This document shows, piece by piece, positions 1-7,295 of a stretch of DNA of 47,975 bases; the first letter of the stretch is position 1, and each line of letters begins with the position of its first letter. The DNA comes from Rhodospirillales bacterium. GTDB lineage: Bacteria; Pseudomonadota; Alphaproteobacteria; Acetobacterales; Acetobacteraceae. The stretch lies in contig JAGWRU010000116.1 in assembly GCA_028869595.1 (NCBI GenBank), positions 1 to 47,975 of the forward strand. The letters are read 5' to 3'. The position numbers were made by a program, and so were the translations under genes. The notes beneath the pieces were generated by a model that saw nothing but the letters and a program-made list of their open reading frames with translations, was not told where the DNA came from and made no database searches.

Positions 1-1554
1 ATGGGAGAGGCGCGCTCGATCAGCCTGATCGCCATCCACACCCATGCCATCCCGGTCGATTTCCCGCCCGAGGCGCTGGCCGAGGCGGCGGCGGCCGGCG
101 CGCCGGACCTGGCCGGGCGGGAGGATCTGCGCGATGTGCCGCTGATCACCATCGACGGCGCCGATGCCCGCGATTTCGACGATGCGGTCTATGCGGAACC
201 GGTCGCGGGCGGGTTTCGCCTGATCGTCGCCATCGCCGATGTCGCCCATTACGTCCGCGCCGAGGGTGCGCTCGATCGCAGCGCGCGGCTACGCGGCAAC
301 AGCGTCTATTTCCCCGATCGCGTGGTGCCGATGCTGCCCGAGGCGCTGTCCAATCACTGGTGCAGCCTGCGCCCGCAGGAAGAACGCGCCTGCCTGTTCG
401 CCGAGATCACGATCGACGCCAAGGGCGGCAAGACGGCGCATCGTTTCGGCCGCGGCCTGATGAAAAGCGCCGCGCGCCTGACCTATGAAGCGGTGCAGAC
501 GGCGCGCGATGCCGATACCGATCCGCTGACGCCGGAAGGCCATCCGGCGGGCCTGCCGGCCGGGCTGCTCGCGACGCTGTACGGCGCCTTCGCAGCCCTG
601 CTATCGGCGCGCATCGCGCGCGGCACGCTCGATCTCGATCTGCCGGAACGTCAGGTGCTGCTCGATGCCGAAGGCCGGATCGCCGCCGTGCGCCCGCGCC
701 CGCGCCTCGACAGCCATCGCCTGATCGAGGAATTCATGATCACCGCCAACGTCGCCGCCGCCGAGGAGCTGGAGCGGCGCGGCAAGCCTTGCGTCTATCG
801 CATCCACGCGCCGCCTTCGGATGAAAAGCGCGAGGCGCTGGCCGTCTTCCTGCACGGGCTGGGGATCGCGTTGCCGCCCGGCAATGCGCTGCATCCGCGC
901 GACCTCGACGCCGTGCTGCGCCGCGTGGCCGGCAGCGAGATCGCCCCGATGGTCAACGAGGCGGTGCTGCGCAGCCAGTCCCAGGCCGCCTACGCCATCG
1001 AGAATATCGGCCATTTCGGCCTCGCTTTGTCGCGCTATGCCCATTTCACCAGCCCGATCCGCCGCTATGCCGATCTGCTGGTGCATCGCGCGCTGCTCGG
1101 CGCGCTGGACGACGCGGCGGGTCTTGCCGAAACGGCGGAGCACATCACCGCCACCGAACGGCGCGCCCAGCTTGCCGAGCGCGATGCGATGGACCGCTAT
1201 CTCGCCGCCTTCATGGCGGAACGGCGCGGCGCGGAATTCGCGGTGCGCATTTCCGGCGTGACGCGGTTCGGGGTTTTCGTCACAGTCCTGGAAAATGGTG
1301 CAAGCGGACTCGTGCCGATGTCTTCCCTGCCCGATGACGAATGGATGCATGATGCCGCGACACAGACATTGTCGGGGCGGCGCGGCCGCATTGTGCTGGC
1401 GCTGGGCGCGGCGCTCGATGTCCGTCTCGCAGAGGCCAATCCGCTGACCGGCGGCCTGATCTTTCATCCGCTCGGCTTGGGATCGGGCCGCAAGCTGGCC
1501 AGAGAACGCGGCCCCGGCGCGCGTCCTCCGGGGAAGCGCGTCCGCTCCCGGTGA
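1..1554 (+). CDS. rnr: Ribonuclease R (RNB family 3'-5' exoribonuclease), 5'-truncated by window edge
   Basis: Processive 3'-5' exoribonuclease that degrades structured RNA in the cytoplasm. The visible 517 residues hold the RNB catalytic domain and a C-terminal S1 domain. The metal-binding signature DGADARDFDD lies at residues 52-61, with Asp52, Asp58, Asp60 and Asp61 matching the four catalytic aspartates of E. coli RNase R. The conserved SPIRRYADLLVHR block follows near residue 350, and an S1 RNA-binding fold (VRISGVTRFGVFV onward) near residues 412-495. The tail is Arg/Lys rich, as is usual for this family. RNase R normally exceeds 700 residues and has N-terminal helix-turn-helix and cold-shock domains, so the ATG at base 1 is probably an internal methionine and the gene begins outside the window. 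The stop overlaps the GTG start of the next gene, which suggests translational coupling. Seen directly: catalytic motifs. Inferred: truncation by the window rather than a natural short form. Confidence 0.93.
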   Translation: MGEARSISLIAIHTHAIPVDFPPEALAEAAAAGAPDLAGREDLRDVPLITIDGADARDFDDAVYAEPVAGGFRLIVAIADVAHYVRAEGALDRSARLRGNSVYFPDRVVPMLPEALSNHWCSLRPQEERACLFAEITIDAKGGKTAHRFGRGLMKSAARLTYEAVQTARDADTDPLTPEGHPAGLPAGLLATLYGAFAALLSARIARGTLDLDLPERQVLLDAEGRIAAVRPRPRLDSHRLIEEFMITANVAAAEELERRGKPCVYRIHAPPSDEKREALAVFLHGLGIALPPGNALHPRDLDAVLRRVAGSEIAPMVNEAVLRSQSQAAYAIENIGHFGLALSRYAHFTSPIRRYADLLVHRALLGALDDAAGLAETAEHITATERRAQLAERDAMDRYLAAFMAERRGAEFAVRISGVTRFGVFVTVLENGASGLVPMSSLPDDEWMHDAATQTLSGRRGRIVLALGAALDVRLAEANPLTGGLIFHPLGLGSGRKLARERGPGARPPGKRVRSR

Positions 1555-3104
1555 TCCGCCTCGGCCCCCTGCTGCTGCTGCTGTTATTCGTGCCGGCACG
1601 GGCCGATCCGCCGGTGCCCGGTTTCGATACCGGGCTGGCCGGGCGCGTCTATGCCAGCGCGCTGTCGTTCATGGCGCCGCGCACGCTGGAACCCATCCCG
1701 GTCGCACAGCTGACGCTATGGGGTCTCGGCGGGCTTGCCGCGCTCGATCCCGATCTCGGCACCAGCCTGGAGCACGGGGTGCTGACCCTCAGCCTGGGCG
1801 AGCACACGCTGCTGCGCCTCGTCCCGCCGCCCGGCCAGTCGCCGGTGGCCTGGGCCAATCTCGCCGTGCTGTGCGCGCGCACCGCCTGGGATCATTCACG
1901 CGCGGTGCGTCATGCCGGCACCCAGGGCATCATCCAGAGCTTCTTCGACGAGATGTTCAACCATCTCGACCCCTATTCGCGCTATGTCGCCCCGCGCGCG
2001 GCGCAGGCCGACCGGGCGGAGCGCAACGGCAGTGCCGGGCTGGGCGTGACGCTTTCCGGGCACGGCGCGGCGGTGCATATCGCCAGCCTGATCGCCGATG
2101 GCCCGGCCGGGGCGGCCGGCATCGTGGCCGGCGATACGATCCTTTCCGTCGACGGCCAATCCGCCCGTGGCCAGGCGCCGGAGACGGTGGCGCGCTGGCT
2201 GGCCGGGCCGGCCGGCAGCAAGGTGGCGCTGGTCTGGCGCAACCGGGCCGGCCATGTCGCGCATGGCGTGCTGGAACGCGCCATGGTGCCGCCCGAGACG
2301 GTGTTCGCCGGCCGCGTCGGTAAGCTGTTCGTGCTGCGCGTTCTCGGCTTCAACGAACGCACCGCCGCGCGGGTGATGCGTGAACTCGATCTCGGCCTCG
2401 CCGGGCCGCGCCCGCCGGATGGCATCGTCCTTGATCTGCGCGGCGATCGCGGCGGCGTGTTGCGCCAGGCGGTGGATGTCGCCAATGCCTTCCTCTCGCA
2501 CGGGGTGATCACCGCCACCGCCGGACGCGATCCGCAGGCAACCCATGTCTGGCGCGCCCTGCCCGGCGGCATCGCCCTGACCGAGCCGCTGGTGGTGCTG
2601 GTCGATGGCCGCACCGCAAGCGCCGCCGAAGTCCTCAGCGCGGCGCTGGCCGATCAGGGGCGCGCCGTGGTGGTGGGCAGCGAGACGCTGGGCAAGGGGC
2701 TGGTGCAGACGCTGACCACCCTGCCCGATGGCGGCGAGCTGTTCGTCACCTGGAGCCGCCTGCTCGCCCCGCGCGGCTGGCCCCTGCAGGGAATGGGGGT
2801 GCTGCCGCAGCTTTGCACCAGCCGCGGCCGGGCCGCGACCGAGGCGGAACTGGCGGCACTCGCCTCGGGCGTGCAACCCATGGCCGATGCGATCGCCCGC
2901 GCCCGCAATGCCCGCGCGCCGCTGCCGCCGGCCGCGATCGTCGCCATCCGCGCCGCCTGCCCCGCCGCCATCGGCCAGGAGATCGACATGGAGGCGGCCA
3001 AGGCGCTGATCGAAAACCCCGCCGCCTATGCCGCCGCCCTGCTGCCGCCGCTCAGCGGGCCGGATCAGAGCGGCGCGCCGACGGGCAACCGAAGCGGCGG
3101 CTGA
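1551..3104 (+). CDS. S41 family C-terminal processing peptidase (CtpA-like), exported
   Basis: Periplasmic serine protease of the carboxy-terminal processing family, 517 aa. It opens with a short hydrophobic signal (MIRLGPLLLLLLFVPARA). A PDZ domain sits at about residues 155-245 (GLGVTLSGHG, AAGIVAGDTILSVDG). The catalytic core follows, with Ser357 in RTASAAEVL and Lys382 in ETLGKGLVQ; the 25-residue Ser-Lys spacing is the same as in E. coli Prc. The start is a GTG overlapping the RNase R stop codon (GTGA), so the two are probably one operon. The N-terminal 150 residues before the PDZ domain are long for a CtpA and contain no motif I recognise. The annotated neighbour gives no clue to the substrate. 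Family and catalytic dyad are clear; the natural target is unknown. Confidence 0.92.
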   Translation: MIRLGPLLLLLLFVPARADPPVPGFDTGLAGRVYASALSFMAPRTLEPIPVAQLTLWGLGGLAALDPDLGTSLEHGVLTLSLGEHTLLRLVPPPGQSPVAWANLAVLCARTAWDHSRAVRHAGTQGIIQSFFDEMFNHLDPYSRYVAPRAAQADRAERNGSAGLGVTLSGHGAAVHIASLIADGPAGAAGIVAGDTILSVDGQSARGQAPETVARWLAGPAGSKVALVWRNRAGHVAHGVLERAMVPPETVFAGRVGKLFVLRVLGFNERTAARVMRELDLGLAGPRPPDGIVLDLRGDRGGVLRQAVDVANAFLSHGVITATAGRDPQATHVWRALPGGIALTEPLVVLVDGRTASAAEVLSAALADQGRAVVVGSETLGKGLVQTLTTLPDGGELFVTWSRLLAPRGWPLQGMGVLPQLCTSRGRAATEAELAALASGVQPMADAIARARNARAPLPPAAIVAIRAACPAAIGQEIDMEAAKALIENPAAYAAALLPPLSGPDQSGAPTGNRSGG

Positions 3105-3108
3105 GGAT

Positions 3109-4350
3109 TCAGGCCGGTTTCGCCGTCCGTTCCACCTCCGGCAGCAGCGCCGTCAGCAGCCCGATCGCCGGCAGGAAGGCGCAGATCTGATAGACGAAAC
3201 CGATGCTGGTGGCATCCGCCAGCCAGCCCAGCACCGCAGCGCCGACGCCGCCCATGCCGAAGGCGAAGCCGAAGAACATGCCCGAGACCATGCCGACCCG
3301 CCCGGGCATCAATTCCTGCGCATAGACCACGATCGCGGAAAAGGCCGAGGACAGCACCAGTCCGATCACCACGCTGAGCACCAGCGTCGCGGTCAGCCCG
3401 ACATGCGGCAGGATCAGGGTGAAAGGCAGCACCCCCAGGATCGACGCCCAGATCACCTTCAGCCGGCCGATGCGATCGCCCACCGGCCCGCCGATCACCG
3501 TGCCGGCGGCGGCGGCGGCCAGGAAGATGAACAGGTCGATCTGCGCCGTCCGCGTCGGCAGATGGAAGCGGTGCATCAAATAGAAGATGTAGTAGTTGGT
3601 GATGCTCGCCAGATAGAAATATTTGGAGAAGATCAGCGCCATCAGCACGATCACCGCGCGCTGGATCTGCGCTTTGCTCAGCCCCGTGCCGTCGGCCGCC
3701 TGCCGCCGGGCCGCGCGCGGCCCGGCATGGCGCTTGTACCACCCGCCCAGCACGGTCAGGATGGCCATGCCGCACAAGGCGGCCAGCGCGAACCAGGCCA
3801 GGCTTTTCTGGCCATGCGGCAGCACCACGAAGGCGGCGAGCAGCGGTCCCAGCGCGGTGCCGAAATTGCCGCCCACCTGAAACACCGATTGCGCCAGCCC
3901 ATGCGCACCGCCCGAGGCGAGGCGGGCGATGCGCGAGCTTTCCGGATGGAAGATCGACGAGCCCATGCCGAGAAACGCGGCACCCAGCAGCAGCATGGCG
4001 TAATTCGGCGCCAATGCCAGGGTGATCAACCCGATCATCGTCGAGCCCATGCCGAGCGGCAGGGAGTACGGCATCGGCCGGCGATCGGTGAAGCTGCCGA
4101 CCAGCGGCTGCAGCAGCGAGGCGATCACCTGATAGGTCAGGGTCAGCAGGCCGACCTGACCGAAATTGAGATCGAATCCGCCCTTCAGGATCGGATAGAT
4201 CGCCGGCAGCAGCGCCTGCATCATGTCGTTCAACAGATGGCAGAAACTGACCGCCCAGAGCACCGGGTAGATGGTGGCGCGGCGCGGGCGGGGAATCACG
4301 GCAGGGCCCGGCAGGGGGCCGGGGATCGGGCTGGGCAGGGTGGCGGGCAC
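3109..4350 (-). CDS. fsr: MFS transporter, fosmidomycin-resistance (Fsr) type
   Basis: Twelve-helix major facilitator antiporter of the inner membrane, 413 aa, resembling the fosmidomycin efflux protein Fsr. Typical family signatures are the start of TM1 with FCHLLNDMMQALLPAIYP, the loop TDRRPMPYSLPLGM and the FHPESSRIARLAS block after TM4. A central basic loop (residues about 200-222) separates the two six-helix halves. Translation starts at a GTG preceded by an AGGAC ribosome-binding site. A proline-rich stretch of about 24 residues precedes TM1, so a later start is possible. It is divergent from an AraC-type regulator gene across 129 bp, an arrangement typical of an efflux pump with its own regulator. 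The true substrate cannot be read from sequence. Confidence 0.88.
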   Translation of the reverse strand: MPATLPSPIPGPLPGPAVIPRPRRATIYPVLWAVSFCHLLNDMMQALLPAIYPILKGGFDLNFGQVGLLTLTYQVIASLLQPLVGSFTDRRPMPYSLPLGMGSTMIGLITLALAPNYAMLLLGAAFLGMGSSIFHPESSRIARLASGGAHGLAQSVFQVGGNFGTALGPLLAAFVVLPHGQKSLAWFALAALCGMAILTVLGGWYKRHAGPRAARRQAADGTGLSKAQIQRAVIVLMALIFSKYFYLASITNYYIFYLMHRFHLPTRTAQIDLFIFLAAAAAGTVIGGPVGDRIGRLKVIWASILGVLPFTLILPHVGLTATLVLSVVIGLVLSSAFSAIVVYAQELMPGRVGMVSGMFFGFAFGMGGVGAAVLGWLADATSIGFVYQICAFLPAIGLLTALLPEVERTAKPA

Positions 4351-4479
4351 GTCCTGGTCCTTTGCGTCACGAAACGAGGCAAGCTAGAAAGCGATGCATC
4401 GGCCTGCTACCGCAAACAGGCCGCGAAGTTTCGCGATTGGGCCATTCAGACCTGCCATGCCGGCAGCGCAGGAGGAAGC

Positions 4480-5271
4480 ATGGTCCGCAACGCCCTGGTC
4501 GAAGCCTATGACACGCTGGCCCGGCCGCTGATCGCGCTGGGCAATGATTTTCCCGACGGCCACGCCATCGCCGCGCATCGCCATCGGCGCGGGCAATTGC
4601 TGCTCGGCGCCTCGGGCGCGGTGATGGTGACGACGGCGGACGGCACCTGGGTGATGCCGCCGGGGCGCGGCATGTGGATCCCGGGCGGGGTGGAGCATGC
4701 GGTGCGCATGCTCGGTCCGGTCAGCACCCGCAGCCTGTATCTGGAACCGGCCTATGCCGCGCCGATGCCCGATCGCTGCCAGGTGGTGGCGATCTCGCCC
4801 TTCCTGGCCGGGCTGATCGCCGAGGCGCTGGACCTGCCGGTCGAGTACGATCCCGACAGTCGCGCCGGCGCGCTGATGGCGCTGATCCTGCACGAGTTGC
4901 GTCGCCTGCCGGAGTTGAAACTCTCCCTGCCCCTGCCCGCCCATCCGGCGCTGGCGGCGCGCTGCCGCGCCTTTCTTGCCGCGCCGGAGGCGCATGCCCG
5001 GATCGAGGCATGGGCGGCGGCTCTCGGCATGAGCCGGCGCGGCTTCACCCGGCGCTTTCGCGCCGAGACCGGGCTGTCCTTCGCGGCCTGGCGCCAGCAG
5101 GCCTGCCTGGTCGCGGCCCTGCCCCGGCTGGTCGGCGGAGAGCGGGTGACGACGGTCGCCATGGCGCTCGGCTATGACAACCCGGCCGCCTTCACCACCA
5201 TGTTCCGCCGCCTGCTCGGCGCCTCGCCGCGCGCCTGGCTGGGACGGGGCGGCGCGCGGAAGGAGACGTGA
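4480..5271 (+). CDS. AraC family transcriptional regulator with N-terminal cupin
   Basis: DNA-binding regulator of 263 aa. The N-terminal cupin fold (HRHRRGQLLLGASG, then MPPGRGMWIPGGVEHAV) is the presumed ligand-binding part. The C-terminal 100 residues form the AraC double helix-turn-helix, including AWAAALGMSRRGFTRRFRAE and the second-HTH block ALGYDNPAAFTTMFRRLLG. The start at 4480 is chosen because it has a strong GGAGGA site just upstream and keeps the cupin intact; the reading frame stays open much further upstream only because it is antisense to the MFS gene. The layout resembles NimR-type regulators that sit divergently from the efflux gene they control. Control of the adjacent Fsr-like pump is inferred from position, not shown. 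Confidence 0.9.
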   Translation: MVRNALVEAYDTLARPLIALGNDFPDGHAIAAHRHRRGQLLLGASGAVMVTTADGTWVMPPGRGMWIPGGVEHAVRMLGPVSTRSLYLEPAYAAPMPDRCQVVAISPFLAGLIAEALDLPVEYDPDSRAGALMALILHELRRLPELKLSLPLPAHPALAARCRAFLAAPEAHARIEAWAAALGMSRRGFTRRFRAETGLSFAAWRQQACLVAALPRLVGGERVTTVAMALGYDNPAAFTTMFRRLLGASPRAWLGRGGARKET

Positions 5272-5332
5272 CGCGGGCGCGGCCGCCATGCTGTAAACCG
5301 GCTGCAACCGCCTTGTGCGACAGGAGCAGCCG

Positions 5333-5674
5333 ATGACCCAGCCGATCGTCTTCGCCGATTTCGAGAAGGTGGATATCCGCGTCGGCACGGTGATCGACGC
5401 CCAGCCCTTTCCCGAGGCGCGCAAGCCGGCGATCAAGCTGACCATCGATTTCGGGCCGGAGATCGGAGTGAAACGCTCCTCCGCCCAGATTACCGTGCAT
5501 TACAAGCCGGACCAGCTGATCGGCCGGCAGGTCTGCGCGGTGGTGAATTTTCCACCCCGTCAGATCGGCCCGTTCATGAGCGAGGTGCTGACGCTCGGCA
5601 TGCCCGACGCGGATGGCGCGGTGGTGCTGATCCGCCCGGACCTGACCGTGCCCGATGGCGGCCGGTTGTTCTGA
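5333..5674 (+). CDS. csaA: tRNA-binding domain protein CsaA
   Basis: Small 113 aa protein made of a single OB-fold tRNA-binding domain, as in the CsaA export-linked chaperone and the C-terminal domain of bacterial methionyl-tRNA synthetase. Diagnostic blocks are FEKVDIRVGTV at the N-terminus, KLTIDFGPEIGVKRSSAQI in the middle and VCAVVNFPPRQIGPFMSEVL followed by a C-terminal LTVPDGGRLF. Start ATG 5333 has an AGGAG site at the right distance; an in-frame GTG at 5315 would only add six residues. The length is the normal one for CsaA. Members form dimers and bind tRNA or unfolded preproteins; which role applies here is not visible. No operon partner is obvious, since the next gene has its own promoter. 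Confidence 0.92.
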   Translation: MTQPIVFADFEKVDIRVGTVIDAQPFPEARKPAIKLTIDFGPEIGVKRSSAQITVHYKPDQLIGRQVCAVVNFPPRQIGPFMSEVLTLGMPDADGAVVLIRPDLTVPDGGRLF

Positions 5675-5729
5675 GCGCGCGGCGCGGGCGGAATGTGTCG
5701 CAAAACATTACACGCGTTCCAGGGCGTGA

Positions 5730-5789
5730 GTCGGAACGGGCCGATTCGTCTGTCGGAAGAGTTTACAATCACGTCCCAGCTCGTCGGAG
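5730..5789 (+). promoter_or_regulatory. Three phased GTCGGA repeats, candidate enhancer sites
   Basis: GTCGGAA occurs at 5730-5736 and 5752-5758, and GTCGGAG at 5783-5789, all in the same orientation. Start-to-start distances are 22 and 31 bp, close to two and three helical turns, so all three would face the same side of the DNA. They lie about 40-100 bp upstream of the sigma-54 -24 element, where enhancer-binding activators usually bind. The first copy also forms an imperfect dyad (GAGTCGG with CCGATTC). The regulator identity is unknown. Confidence 0.4.
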
Positions 5790-5798
5790 AGCGCCGTC

Positions 5799-5811
5799 TA
5801 ACGTATTGATT
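5799..5811 (-). promoter_or_regulatory. IHF-binding site consensus match
   Basis: The 13-mer TAACGTATTGATT matches every position of the reverse complement of the IHF consensus WATCAANNNNTTR. It sits in a T-rich stretch between the GTCGGA repeats and the sigma-54 promoter. IHF commonly bends DNA at exactly this place in enhancer-dependent promoters. Occupancy is inferred. Confidence 0.55.
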
Positions 5812-5828
5812 TTTTGTGGATTGTAACG

Positions 5829-5844
5829 TTGGCACGCAGCTTGC
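5829..5844 (+). promoter_or_regulatory. Sigma-54 (-24/-12) promoter of the PEP-CTERM gene
   Basis: TTGGCACGCAGCTTGC matches the RpoN consensus YTGGCACG-N4-TTGC. The GG at 5831-5832 and GC at 5843-5844 are separated by 10 bp, the invariant spacing for sigma-54. The predicted transcription start is near 5855, giving a leader of about 30 nt that contains an AAAGG ribosome-binding site before ATG 5885. Sigma-54 promoters with dedicated activators are known upstream of many PEP-CTERM genes in other bacteria, which supports the call. Confidence 0.75.
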
Positions 5845-5884
5845 GTATTACTCGGCAGATAAGTCTGAAAGGCGGTCACTCGTG

Positions 5885-6646
5885 ATGAACAAGTTCGTAT
5901 TCTCGGTCGGGGCCATCCCGGCTGCGGCCCTGGCCCTGGCGCTTTCGAGCGGCGCGGCAATGGCCAGCCCGGCCTCCAGCTACTCGTGCAACAACGTCAC
6001 CCTGACCTGCACGGGCAGCTATAACGCCGGCTCCATGGCCACCGACATCACCAATGTCGGGCTGCAGATCCAGCAGTTCAATCAGGCCGGCTACTACCTG
6101 ACCGGCGTGTCGGTCACGTTCAACGCGACGATTTCCACCTCGGGCACCCTGACCAACGGCGGCAACACGCAGTTGACCAATGTGTTCGCCCAGGTCGACT
6201 CGGCGTTCAGCGCGACCACGGTGTCCTCGCAGCTCGCCACGCTGGTATCCTCGATCAACGGCGCCGGCCTCGATCCGCTGATCAAGCAGACCGGCGCGAC
6301 GATCGCCGCCAACTCCAGCATTACCTTCACCCCGACCTCGCCCAATCTCAGCCCGCGGACCGCGACCACCGGCGCGCTGAACCTCACGGATCTGGCCGAT
6401 TTCGCGGGCTCCTCGACGCTGACCTTCGACGTCAGCACCAACTCCAGCGTCGCCGCCGGTATCTCGGGCAGCGGCGGCAGCGCGAATGTGACGGCGCTGC
6501 TGAACACCACAGCCAATCCCACTCTCACCTACAGCTACACCTATGCCGCCAACCCGGTGCCCGAACCCGCCAGCATGGCGCTGCTCGGTTCCGGCCTGTT
6601 CGGCCTCGGCTGGGTGCGCCGCCGCCGCGCCGCGAAGCAGGGCTGA
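5885..6646 (+). CDS. PEP-CTERM sorting domain protein, exported
   Basis: Exported surface or matrix protein of 253 aa carrying a C-terminal exosortase sorting signal. The N-terminus is a signal peptide (about residues 1-26, Lys3 then a hydrophobic Ala/Leu core ending AAMASP). The body is rich in Thr, Ser, Asn and Gly with only two cysteines close together (SYSCNNVTLTC), which may form a disulfide. The C-terminus has the tripartite signal: PVPEPASMALLGSGLFGLGW, then the basic RRRRAAKQG. Exosortases recognise this motif and process such proteins during exopolysaccharide-linked secretion; no exosortase gene is in this window. The start is ATG 5885, with GTG two codons upstream also open. Transcription is predicted to be sigma-54 dependent, and an intrinsic terminator follows, so this looks monocistronic. 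The function of the body is unknown. Confidence 0.88.
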   Translation: MNKFVFSVGAIPAAALALALSSGAAMASPASSYSCNNVTLTCTGSYNAGSMATDITNVGLQIQQFNQAGYYLTGVSVTFNATISTSGTLTNGGNTQLTNVFAQVDSAFSATTVSSQLATLVSSINGAGLDPLIKQTGATIAANSSITFTPTSPNLSPRTATTGALNLTDLADFAGSSTLTFDVSTNSSVAAGISGSGGSANVTALLNTTANPTLTYSYTYAANPVPEPASMALLGSGLFGLGWVRRRRAAKQG

Positions 6647-6702
6647 CCGCCCCCGTCTTCACGGATCGTCTTTCTTCACCGATCGTCTCTCAGACAGACA
6701 AG

Positions 6703-6733
6703 CCCGGGATGCCACGCATCCCGGGTTTTTCTT
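6703..6733 (+). terminator. Rho-independent terminator after the PEP-CTERM gene
   Basis: A perfect 10-bp stem (CCCGGGATGC at 6703-6712 with GCATCCCGGG at 6716-6725) closes a 3-nt loop and is followed by TTTTTCTTT. This is a textbook intrinsic terminator and separates the PEP-CTERM unit from gpt. Confidence 0.93.
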
Positions 6734-6776
6734 TGCCCGGTCTTCTGCTTCCGCCGCCGCGCTGTATGCTGTGGCC

Positions 6777-7262
6777 ATGCCGACACAGTACCTGACCATC
6801 ACCTGGGATCAGCTTCACCGTGACGCCCGCGCCCTGGCCGCGAAGCTGATCGGGCATGGCCCGCTGGACGGGGCGTTTCGCGGCATCGTCGCGGTCAGCC
6901 GCGGCGGGCTGGTGCCGGCGGCGATCGTGGCGCGCGAGCTGGAATGCCGACTGGTGGAATGCGTCTCGGTCGTCACCTATCAGGAACAGGCGATCGGCAC
7001 GCCGGTGCTGCTGAAGCCCCCCGCCGCAGCCGGCGACGGCGCCGGTTTCGTCGTGATCGACGATCTGATCGATACCGGCACCACGCTGCGCCTGCTGCGC
7101 ACCGCCCTGCCGCGCGCCCATTTCGCCTGCCTCTATGCCAAGCCCGCGGCGCGTTCGGAAATCGACACCGCCGTGCTGGATATTCCGCAGGACCACTGGG
7201 TGCTGTTCCCCTGGGACACGGCGCCGCAATTCGTTGCGCCACTGGTCACGCCGAAGGCATAA
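6777..7262 (+). CDS. gpt: Xanthine-guanine phosphoribosyltransferase
   Basis: Cytoplasmic purine salvage enzyme of 161 aa that joins PRPP to guanine, xanthine or hypoxanthine. It aligns along its length with E. coli Gpt: ITWDQLHRDARALAAKL at the start, FRGIVAVSRGGLVPAAIVARE, the PRPP-binding loop FVVIDDLIDTGTT at about residues 92-104, FACLYAKPAARS, and the C-terminal DIPQDHWVLFPWD. The start at 6777 is the ATG that aligns with E. coli; the longer open frame upstream overlaps the terminator and the previous gene and is rejected. The insert AIGTPVLLKPPAAAGDGAG replaces the shorter E. coli loop. The acyl-CoA ligase gene follows after 33 bp and may be cotranscribed. Confidence 0.95.
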   Translation: MPTQYLTITWDQLHRDARALAAKLIGHGPLDGAFRGIVAVSRGGLVPAAIVARELECRLVECVSVVTYQEQAIGTPVLLKPPAAAGDGAGFVVIDDLIDTGTTLRLLRTALPRAHFACLYAKPAARSEIDTAVLDIPQDHWVLFPWDTAPQFVAPLVTPKA

Positions 7263-7268
7263 CATCGT

Positions 7269-7286
7269 CCCAGAAGAATTTCTGGG
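7269..7286 (+). promoter_or_regulatory. Stem-loop covering the ribosome-binding site of the acyl-CoA ligase
   Basis: CCCAGAA (7269-7275) can pair with TTCTGGG (7280-7286) around a GAAT loop. The 3' arm overlaps the GGGGAGA ribosome-binding site just before ATG 7296. It has no T tract, so it is not a standard terminator. It may affect translation of the ligase; this is inference from the pairing only. Confidence 0.3.
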
Positions 7287-7295
7287 GAGAAGACG

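Noticed and set aside
3028..4479. Long plus-strand open frame leading into the AraC gene
   Set aside because: It runs antisense to the fsr gene and has His/Arg/Gln-rich, low-complexity sequence typical of shadow frames in GC-rich DNA; the real start has a good ribosome-binding site at 4480.
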